This document shows, piece by piece, positions 6,744 to 11,657 of a DNA stretch of 11,657 nt. The stretch is from Myxococcales bacterium (GTDB lineage: Bacteria > Myxococcota_C > UBA6777). The stretch covers positions 1 to 11,657 of the forward strand of contig JALTMC010000449.1 of assembly GCA_027005175.1 (NCBI GenBank), given 5' to 3'. The translations under genes were made by a program, and so were the position numbers. The first letter of the stretch is position 1; every line of letters starts with the position of its first letter. The notes beneath the pieces are model-generated. The model had not been told where the DNA came from, did no database searches, and was given only the letters and a program-made list of their open reading frames with translations.

Positions 6744-6788
6744 AGAAGCCCTCTCTCCTGTGCAAGGAGCGAGGGATTCTTGTATTTA
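6744..6788 (+). terminator. Stem-loop terminator of the PxxKW gene
   Basis: AGAA-g-CCCTC-t-CTCCT (6744-6759) pairs with AGGAG-c-GAGGG-a-TTCT (6765-6780) around a GTGCA loop. That gives 14 base pairs with two single mismatches. TGTATTT follows, a moderate T-rich tail. Position and strength fit a Rho-independent terminator separating this gene from the HEAT-repeat gene. Confidence 0.7.
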
Positions 6789-6843
6789 GACAGGGCATCT
6801 CTCACCATCGGATCGGGAGATGTAAAACCAAACGAGGTATATC

Positions 6844-7611
6844 GTGGGTATCTTCGATTTTTTAAAGAAAGACAACTCAGAGGAAGGTTGGGCCAAAAAG
6901 CAAAGCCGACGCCTCATGAATAAGTATGGGCAAAAAGAAGTTCGCGAAGATGCCATGTACGCTTTGTACCAGCGTGGTACGCCAGAGGCCATCTCAGGGT
7001 TGCTGCAACGATTCACGTTTGACCACCCTGAGAGCATCGTCGATGAGCGTGAGAAGAATAAGGTGATCGAGTTGCTCGATCACCTCGGCGCCGAGAGAGC
7101 TTCTGGACCACTTCGGGCCTACCTCGCCGATGAGAAGCAAACCACCGTCTCTATGGCTCTCATCGCGTTAGATACTCTCGAAGGGGAGGAAGCCACTGTC
7201 CTGGAGATTATCAAGCTGTTGAACGACGCGGATCCCAATGATGCTTGGGGTAACGAGCGAAAGCTTCAGTTAATTGGACACCTGGATGAAGTGGAGCTTG
7301 ATCCAGAAACGATGCCCGACACGCTGGTGCCCATGCTCGTCAGCTACCTCCAAGACCTCAATGATGACGTGATCTTCCGCTGTGTTGACCTGCTTGAACG
7401 GCTGGGCACTGACGAACAGATTCGCTCTCCCATGGTGGACCTACTTGTCGCCGAAGACACAAGTGCCCGGATTCGGGCGCGAATCATCGACACCTGCGGC
7501 AAACGCAAATGGTATCTGGGTGATCGCCGTGAAGAGCTAGAAGGCAAACTGCCTGATGGCTACTACTTCGACAAACGAAACAATCTCAAATATCGTGATC
7601 CCTACGCCTGA
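6844..7611 (+). CDS. HEAT-repeat (alpha-solenoid) protein
   Basis: This 255-aa soluble protein begins at a GTG (6844), with GAGG six bases upstream; no in-frame ATG is nearby. After MGIFDFLKK and a charged stretch, residues about 32-220 read as successive helix pairs typical of HEAT repeats: VREDAMYALYQRGTPEAISG, KVIELLDHLGAERASGPLRA, TVSMALIALDTLEGEEATVL, then further degenerate units to DLNDDVIFRCVDLLERLGTD and ARIRARIIDTCGKRKW. Such solenoids are protein-binding scaffolds rather than enzymes. The last 35 residues (GDRREELEGKLPDGYYFDKR, then NNLKYRDPYA) are unlike a repeat and look like a distinct conserved tail. It is a single gene, separated by a terminator from the upstream gene and by a structured region of 315 bases from the antiporter operon. 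I cannot name a partner or process. Confidence 0.8.
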   Translation: MGIFDFLKKDNSEEGWAKKQSRRLMNKYGQKEVREDAMYALYQRGTPEAISGLLQRFTFDHPESIVDEREKNKVIELLDHLGAERASGPLRAYLADEKQTTVSMALIALDTLEGEEATVLEIIKLLNDADPNDAWGNERKLQLIGHLDEVELDPETMPDTLVPMLVSYLQDLNDDVIFRCVDLLERLGTDEQIRSPMVDLLVAEDTSARIRARIIDTCGKRKWYLGDRREELEGKLPDGYYFDKRNNLKYRDPYA

Positions 7612-7616
7612 TCCCC

Positions 7617-7646
7617 CTGACAGTCAAGAGGAATTATTGCTATAAG
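7617..7646 (+). promoter_or_regulatory. Upstream promoter-like copy P1
   Basis: CTGACA (7617-7622) is followed after 18 bases by TATAAG (7641-7646), with TGC directly before it as an extended -10. It starts six bases after the HEAT gene stop. Its sequence resembles the downstream copy P2, and it would transcribe through the inverted-repeat element into the antiporter operon. Confidence 0.45.
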
Positions 7647-7678
7647 CTCACCCCGTTCTTTCCCAAAGGTAGCCCTCT

Positions 7679-7823
7679 GTACCCTTAATCCACCGCCCGA
7701 TCTTTCTGGCTCTAGCTGCACATAGGATAGAGAAAATTGATGTTCACCAAATGGGTGAGCACCAAAGACGGCAATCCTTAGGCCTTCAAGGGCCGTGCAA
7801 TTTGGGCGGTGGATTAAGGGTAC
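7679..7823. repeat. 145-base element bounded by perfect 20-bp inverted repeats
   Basis: GTACCCTTAATCCACCGCCC (7679-7698) is the exact reverse complement of 7804-7823. Inside, TGTTCACC/GGTGAGCA forms an 8-bp hairpin with one wobble pair (7741-7761). ACGGC and CCTT (7768-7779) pair with AAGGGCCGT (7788-7796), and CTCTA/TAGAG (7710-7732) may form a third arm. A transcript could therefore fold as a long closing stem with two or three arms. No protein is encoded. The terminal GTAC is palindromic, so it could be either part of the repeat or a 4-bp target duplication around a 16-bp terminal repeat. A miniature mobile element (MITE-like) or a structured leader RNA are the two readings. Confidence 0.8.
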
Positions 7824-7831
7824 TATTGTCC

Positions 7832-7860
7832 TTGACAGCCGGGGAGGTTGTTGCTACAAG
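7832..7860 (+). promoter_or_regulatory. Promoter P2 of the Mnh antiporter operon
   Basis: A perfect -35 TTGACA (7832-7837), a 17-base spacer, and TACAAG (7855-7860) preceded by TGC make an extended -10 promoter. It would start transcription about 60 bases before the first operon gene. It begins nine bases beyond the right inverted repeat of the 7679-7823 element. Confidence 0.55.
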
Positions 7861-7926
7861 ATCACTCGGTTTCGCTCGAAAATTCGTGAAAAATAGCTTT
7901 CCAGACAATGTTGAAGAGGCGTACTT

Positions 7927-8409
7927 GTGAGACTTGGACTCAGTTTAATACTGATGCTTTCGGGCCTATGGCTGTTGTGGTCTGGGCACTTTCATGATCC
8001 CCTACTGCTTAGCTTAGGTGCGATATCCTGCCTTTCCGTGGTTCTACTCTCCATTCGTATGAAGATCGTTGATCCCGAAGGACACCCCATCCATATAGGC
8101 TTCCAACTCTTCTTTTACATTCCCTGGCTGATCAAAGAGATCATCCTCGCCAATATCGATGTCACAAAACATATCCTTTCTCCCAAACTCAAACTAAGCC
8201 CCACATTGTTTGAAGTGGAGGCTGAGCAAAAGAGTGAGCTGGCCCGCATGATCTATGCCAACTCCATCACCTTGACTCCAGGCACCGTTTCTGTTGACGT
8301 TATCAAAGACAAGATCCTCGTTCACTCTCTCACAGAAGAAGCCGCCAAAGCACTTATCGACAGTGACATGGACCATCGCGCTGCGATTTTAGAAGGAAAA
8401 GACGCATGA
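7927..8409 (+). CDS. mnhE: Mrp/Mnh cation:proton antiporter subunit E
   Basis: This 160-aa membrane protein is the small subunit E of the multisubunit Na+/H+ antiporter. It has two or three N-terminal hydrophobic helices (about 3-44 and 56-76) and a soluble C-terminal domain. That domain carries the family signature YANSITLTPGTVSVDV (about 109-124). MbhA is its equivalent in membrane-bound hydrogenase complexes. The start is GTG at 7927, with GAGG seven bases upstream. Its stop overlaps the start of the next gene by four bases (ATGA), showing translational coupling. As first gene of the operon it follows promoter P2 by about 65 bases. Subunit E is needed for assembly and full activity of Mrp antiporters; direct ion binding is not assigned to it. 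Confidence 0.92.
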   Translation: MRLGLSLILMLSGLWLLWSGHFHDPLLLSLGAISCLSVVLLSIRMKIVDPEGHPIHIGFQLFFYIPWLIKEIILANIDVTKHILSPKLKLSPTLFEVEAEQKSELARMIYANSITLTPGTVSVDVIKDKILVHSLTEEAAKALIDSDMDHRAAILEGKDA

Positions 8410-8690
8410 AGCTTATCATCGCCATGTCGGCTGTCATGATTACTTCTGTGCTGGCCTTGCTCCGCTCTGTACTAGGACCCACCGTATTTGATCGTATCCT
8501 CGCCGTAAACTCCTTTGGAACAGCAACAGTTCTTTTGATTGCCGTGCTGGGATTTGTCACCAAACGACCCGATTTTCTCGATCTCGCCCTCACCTATACT
8601 CTGATGAATTTCATAGGCGTCATCGCTGTACTCAAGTTCAAACAATACAACGACTTGGGACATAGTGAAGATCCAGGAGAGGAAGCTTAA
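8406..8690 (+). CDS. mnhF: Mrp/Mnh antiporter subunit F
   Basis: This small protein of 94 aa is almost entirely three membrane helices. The family pattern GPTVFDRILAVNSFGT (about 24-39) is followed by RPDFLDLALTYTLMNFIGVIAVLKF (about 54-78). It corresponds to MrpF/MbhB, which packs beside subunits E and G at the end of the complex. The C-terminal tail is short and acidic. It overlaps the subunit E stop by four bases, and four bases separate it from subunit G. The MrpF family has also been linked to bile-salt/cholate efflux (an old annotation), but here the operon context sets the function. Confidence 0.92.
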   Translation: MKLIIAMSAVMITSVLALLRSVLGPTVFDRILAVNSFGTATVLLIAVLGFVTKRPDFLDLALTYTLMNFIGVIAVLKFKQYNDLGHSEDPGEEA

Positions 8691-8694
8691 TATC

Positions 8695-9021
8695 ATGTGG
8701 TTGAACACGATTAGCTGGGTGCTCCTCTCTCTCGGTTCCTTCTTCTGTATTGTTGGAGCGTTCGGCATCTTGCGCTTTCCAGACTTCTACACACGGATGC
8801 ATGCAGCCGGTGTCACAGACACACTTGGAGCTGGACTTATCCTGGTTGGCTTAATGTTTCTCAGTGGTCCAACCCTGGTCACTGTGAAACTTGTCCTAAT
8901 TCTCGGGTTCTTGGTGATTAGCAGCGCAACCTCCACTCATGCGTTGGCCAAAGCAGCCTTAACCAAAGGACTAAAACCGATCCTCACCAAGAATGGAGAC
9001 AAACGTGACAGCGCTGATTGA
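8695..9021 (+). CDS. mnhG: Mrp/Mnh antiporter subunit G
   Basis: This 108-aa protein has three membrane helices and the subunit G hallmark LRFPDFYTRMHAAGVTDTLGA (split here: LRFPDFYTRMHAAG, then VTDTLGAG; about residues 24-45). It is the equivalent of MbhC. The start is set at the ATG at 8695, where the family's N-terminus begins. A GTG 30 bases upstream (8665) is in frame but lies inside subunit F and is less likely. A GGAGAGGAAG purine run about ten bases before the ATG serves as ribosome-binding site. It overlaps the start of the next gene, so the two are co-translated. The C-terminal part after residue 85 is Lys-rich and probably cytoplasmic. Confidence 0.92.
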   Translation: MWLNTISWVLLSLGSFFCIVGAFGILRFPDFYTRMHAAGVTDTLGAGLILVGLMFLSGPTLVTVKLVLILGFLVISSATSTHALAKAALTKGLKPILTKNGDKRDSAD

Positions 9022-9784
9022 CATCCAGCTCTTTACTCTGCTCGCCATTATGGCGTTTGTAATCGCCCGTCACCGCGACCTCTTCACGTCGGCCATGTTA
9101 CTCGGCATCTTTAGCCTGATCTGTGCGAGTTTGTTTGTGGTCATGGATGCTGTGGATGTCGCCTTCACAGAAGCCGCTGTTGGCGCAGGTATCTCTACTG
9201 TCCTCTTTATCAGTGCATTGTCTCTCACCACACGGGAAGAAACATCACCGCCTCGCTTTAAACCTCTTGCTCTGGCCATTGTTTTAATTACGGGAGGAGC
9301 CTTAGTCTACGGCACCCTCGATATGCCACGCTATGGGGATCCCAAAGCTCCCATTCACCACCATGTCGCTCCGACCTATATGAAAGAGTCCTACAAAAAA
9401 ACCCATATCCCCAACGTTGTAACAACCATTCTCGCAAGTTACCGGGGCTATGACACCATGGGAGAAGTTACTGTGATCTTTACCGCAGGTGTCGGTGTAT
9501 TGCTTCTCCTGGGAGCCGGACGACGACCCCGCACAAAAGAGGAAGAGGAAGAGGACACGGAAGAGGCTTCAGAAAACAAAGCAAAAGAGAAAGAAGAACA
9601 AGCCTCCGAAGCAAAGAGTGTATCCGATAAGGACTCCAGCGGGAATTCCGACAAGGACTCCAGCGGGAATTCCGACAAGGACTCCGACAAAGCCTCCAAG
9701 AAAGAATTGCGAAAAGAGCAAGCGGATGTAGAGGCAACGAAAGAGTCGTTGAAAGAAGAGAAAAAGAAGGAAGGAAACGAATAA
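9005..9784 (+). CDS. MbhD-MbhE-like fusion (MrpA C-terminal equivalent) with charged tail
   Basis: About 175 residues make up the core. The first part is an MbhD/DUF4040 domain with the signature DVAFTEAAVGAGISTVLF. A second, MbhE-like part has YMKESYKKTHIPNVVTTILA and YRGYDTMGEVTVIFTAGVGVL. In canonical Mrp antiporters both are the C-terminal end of the large subunit A; here they form a separate protein. The Glu of FTEAAVG belongs to the conserved ion-path region. The GTG at 9005 is preferred because GGAG lies six bases upstream; an ATG at 8993 would add four residues and has no such site. Oddly, the last 80 or so residues are a hydrophilic Glu/Lys/Ser/Asp tail containing an SDKDSSGN repeat, absent from family members I know. 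It overlaps the end of subunit G and its stop shares one base with the subunit B start (TAATG). Confidence 0.88.
   Translation: MTALIDIQLFTLLAIMAFVIARHRDLFTSAMLLGIFSLICASLFVVMDAVDVAFTEAAVGAGISTVLFISALSLTTREETSPPRFKPLALAIVLITGGALVYGTLDMPRYGDPKAPIHHHVAPTYMKESYKKTHIPNVVTTILASYRGYDTMGEVTVIFTAGVGVLLLLGAGRRPRTKEEEEEDTEEASENKAKEKEEQASEAKSVSDKDSSGNSDKDSSGNSDKDSDKASKKELRKEQADVEATKESLKEEKKKEGNE
9623..9685 (+). repeat. 24-bp tandem repeat encoding SDKDSSGN
   Basis: Two full units (9623-9646 and 9647-9670) and a partial third (9671-9685) differ by a single base (GATAAG versus GACAAG). They keep the reading frame, each adding eight residues to the charged tail. Such near-identity suggests recent slippage, so tail length may vary between strains. 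Confidence 0.8.
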
Positions 9785-10233
9785 TGGAGCAACATATCGT
9801 ACTGCGCGTCGTCTCCAAGATCCTTTTGCCCTTCATCTTTTTGTTTGCTCTGTATGTTCAGTTTCACGGGGACTACGGTCCAGGAGGTGGTTTTCAAGCG
9901 GGTGTGATCTTTGCGGCAGGTTTTATCCTGTATATGTTGATTTTTGGGGTAGAGAAGACCAAGAAGATAAGCCCGATGCTTCTGCTCGAGCGCATCGCAC
10001 CGCTCGGTGTGTTGATCTATGCAGGGACGGGCCTTATCTCCCTACTCAAAGGTGGCAAATTTCTCGACTACAACATGCTCATGGTAAATGGAAAGCCCGC
10101 CAGTGCAGCTGTCGCGATCGAAGGCCAACACCTGGGGATATTCCTCGTCGAGTTGGGAGTTGGGATCACCGTGACCTCTGTCATTGTACTGATATTCTTT
10201 GCCTTCATGGGACGGGGGCAGGCAAATGTTTGA
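9784..10233 (+). CDS. mnhB: Mrp/Mnh antiporter subunit B
   Basis: This 149-aa membrane protein has four predicted helices and the subunit B hallmark GDYGPGGGFQAGVIFAA (29-45). It corresponds to MrpB/MbhF. The ATG overlaps the stop of the preceding gene by one base (TAATG), and the GGAAGG run of that gene supplies the ribosome-binding site. Subunit B sits beside the MbhD/MbhE part of the complex, consistent with the gene adjacency. Its end overlaps the start of subunit C by eight bases. Nothing is missing or extra compared with the family. Confidence 0.93.
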   Translation: MEQHIVLRVVSKILLPFIFLFALYVQFHGDYGPGGGFQAGVIFAAGFILYMLIFGVEKTKKISPMLLLERIAPLGVLIYAGTGLISLLKGGKFLDYNMLMVNGKPASAAVAIEGQHLGIFLVELGVGITVTSVIVLIFFAFMGRGQANV

Positions 10234-10579
10234 TCCTGGTTTGTACAACTACTGGATTGTCATCCTACTGATGATGCTGGGCCTGTACATCGTGATTGCG
10301 ACTCGCAATTTAATCAAGAAGCTTATTGGCCTTAACATATTTCAAGTATCTGTTTTTATGTTATATATCTCGATGGGGAAGATCAAAGGAGGGACGGCTC
10401 CAATCTTGGATAAAGCAGTGCATGCGCCCTACTCCAACCCTGTTCCCCACGTCTTGATCCTCACTGCCATCGTGGTTGGAGTTGCGACCACAGCCTTGGG
10501 CCTCGCCCTGGCGGTTCGTATCTACGAAGCTTACGGCAGTTTGGAAGAACATGAAATTCAGCAGCAGGATGCAGAATAG
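10226..10579 (+). CDS. mnhC: Mrp/Mnh antiporter subunit C (NuoK-like)
   Basis: This 117-aa protein has three membrane helices and belongs to the family shared by MrpC, MbhG and NuoK of complex I. The conserved stretch NPVPHVLILTAIVVGVATTA (71-90) identifies it as the Mrp branch. The Lys-rich loop GKIKGGTAPI and the acidic C-terminal tail are ordinary. The ATG at 10226 is chosen because the family N-terminus begins at MFDPGLYNYW and the GGGGGCAGG run lies just upstream; an in-frame ATG at 10199 lies within subunit B. It overlaps subunit B by eight bases, and its TAG stop shares a G with the GTG start of subunit D, so coupling is tight. Confidence 0.93.
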   Translation: MFDPGLYNYWIVILLMMLGLYIVIATRNLIKKLIGLNIFQVSVFMLYISMGKIKGGTAPILDKAVHAPYSNPVPHVLILTAIVVGVATTALGLALAVRIYEAYGSLEEHEIQQQDAE

Positions 10580-11657
10580 TGATTCGCGAGCATCTACCCG
10601 TACTCCAAGTCGTACTTCCCTTAATGGCGGCACCCCTGTGTGTGCTCTTGCGACGAAAGAGCCTCGTCTGGCCGTTTGCCCTTCTCATCACCTGGTTGAG
10701 CTTTGCGATATCACTCGGACTGCTTACCCAGGTCATGGAAACAGGCCCTCTGAGCTATGCCATCGGTAATTGGGCCCCTCCTTTTGGCATTTCCTACAAC
10801 ATCGATGCTGTCAACTCGTTCGTCTTGGTGATCGTAACTGGCATCGCAAGTATCGTGATGCTATTTGCGCCGCAAAGCGTCGCTCAGGAGATCCCCGAAC
10901 ACAACACACACTTCTTTTATGCGGCGTTCTTACTCTGCATGACAGGCTTGTTGGGTATCACCTGCACAGGAGATGCCTTTAATGTGTTTGTCTTCCTGGA
11001 GATCTCATCACTGTCGTCTTATACGCTAATCAGTCTGGGACGAGATCGAAGGGCTCTCACCGCAGCCTTTCAATATCTGGTGATGGGAACCATTGGAGGA
11101 ACCTTTATTTTGATCGGGATCGGCCTGATCTATATGAAGACAGGGACCTTGAACATGGCAGATCTCGCGGTTCGGCTCAAACCCCTGCACCACTCCCAAA
11201 CCGTGTTAATCGCTTATTCTTTCTTGGTTGTGGGCATGAGCATAAAGCTCGCATTGTTTCCTCTTCACCTATGGCTCCCCAACGCCTATACCTACGCCCC
11301 ATCCATCATCACAGCATTTCTAGCAGCCACAGCCACCAAGGTCTCTTTCTATATGTTGCTTCGCTTCTCCTTTTCGATCTATGGATTGAAATTTGTGGAC
11401 GAAGTCTTACATCATGGATGGGTCCTCACAAGCATCGCGTTGCTCGCCATCTTCACAGGGTCCCTTGTTGCGATATACCAAACCAATATCAAACGCATGT
11501 TGGCCTACTCCAGTATCGCTCAGATCGGATATATGGTCTTGGGTGTCAGCCTATTTACTGTTGATGGCATGACAGGTGGGATCTTGCATCTCTTCAATCA
11601 TGCCCTGATGAAATGTGCACTGTTTCTCTCTCTCGCTTGTGTGCTGTGGCGCGTGGG
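10579..11657 (+). CDS. mnhD: Mrp/Mnh antiporter subunit D (NuoM/NuoN-like), partial
   Basis: The frame opens at a GTG that overlaps the subunit C stop by one base and runs 359 codons to the edge without a stop. It is a proton-pumping-type polytopic protein related to NuoL/M/N and MbhH. Key residues are in place: the Glu in NVFVFLEISSLSSYTLIS (141), the Lys in SIKLALFPLHLWLPNAY (223), Lys254 in ATKVSFYML, and the HLFNHALMK segment (337-345), which follows the IKRMLAYSSIAQIGYMVLG signature (304-322). These form the charged axis along the membrane used for proton transfer in this superfamily. About 130 further residues would be expected past the edge. Operon position makes MrpD/MbhH the natural assignment, rather than a complex I subunit. 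Confidence 0.92.
   Translation, partial: MIREHLPVLQVVLPLMAAPLCVLLRRKSLVWPFALLITWLSFAISLGLLTQVMETGPLSYAIGNWAPPFGISYNIDAVNSFVLVIVTGIASIVMLFAPQSVAQEIPEHNTHFFYAAFLLCMTGLLGITCTGDAFNVFVFLEISSLSSYTLISLGRDRRALTAAFQYLVMGTIGGTFILIGIGLIYMKTGTLNMADLAVRLKPLHHSQTVLIAYSFLVVGMSIKLALFPLHLWLPNAYTYAPSIITAFLAATATKVSFYMLLRFSFSIYGLKFVDEVLHHGWVLTSIALLAIFTGSLVAIYQTNIKRMLAYSSIAQIGYMVLGVSLFTVDGMTGGILHLFNHALMKCALFLSLACVLWRV

Noticed and set aside
7679-7823. tRNA or full insertion sequence
   Set aside because: No tRNA anticodon or acceptor pattern is visible despite the branched fold, and there is no space for a transposase.
10226-11657. Reading the last two genes as NuoK and NuoM of respiratory complex I
   Set aside because: Neighbouring E, F, G, B and MbhD/E-type genes place them in the Mrp/Mbh group; complex I operons lack these.

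Overview
The window carries ten complete protein genes, two genes cut by its edges and four sizeable non-coding intervals. Base composition is moderate, by eye about half G+C. The organism is a bacterium. A PxxKW-type cysteine-rich protein, a HEAT-repeat protein and an Mrp operon in Mbh-like order fit a member of the former Deltaproteobacteria (Desulfobacterota, Myxococcota or Bradymonadota-like). This placement is an inference of low to moderate confidence. There are no rRNA, tRNA, CRISPR or transposase genes.

Layout. Positions 1-1481 (minus strand) hold a two-gene unit: a disordered Ser/Glu-rich protein of 183 aa, then an unrecognised protein that starts at a GTG and leaves the window. After a divergent spacer, 1758-3542 (plus) encodes a long-chain acyl-CoA synthetase with all adenylation motifs. 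A gene-free stretch of 371 bases (3543-3913) with a strong hairpin separates it from a minus-strand, membrane-anchored pentapeptide-repeat protein (3914-5116). Divergent from that is a Nif3/YbgI-type dinuclear metal protein (5228-5995). A gene-free stretch of 402 bases (5996-6397) carries three copies of an AGCTTGAC-CC repeat, a promoter and a leader hairpin, and leads into the PxxKW cysteine-rich gene (6398-6685). That gene ends in a clear stem-loop. A GTG-started HEAT-repeat gene follows (6844-7611).

From 7927 to the right edge runs a tightly coupled plus-strand operon for a multisubunit cation/proton antiporter (Mrp/Mnh family). The order is MnhE, MnhF, MnhG, a fused MbhD-MbhE-like protein (equivalent to the C-terminus of MrpA), MnhB, MnhC, and MnhD cut by the edge. 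Neighbours overlap or lie within a few bases, so the operon is probably translationally coupled and makes one inner-membrane complex that exchanges Na+ (or another cation) for H+. The order is that of the membrane arm of Mbh/Mbs complexes (mbhA-H). The genes that would tell a stand-alone antiporter from a redox-coupled complex lie beyond the window.

The most unusual non-coding feature lies just upstream of this operon. A 145-base element at 7679-7823 is bounded by perfect 20-bp inverted repeats, can fold further inside, and is flanked by two diverged copies of a promoter-like sequence (7617-7653 and 7832-7867).
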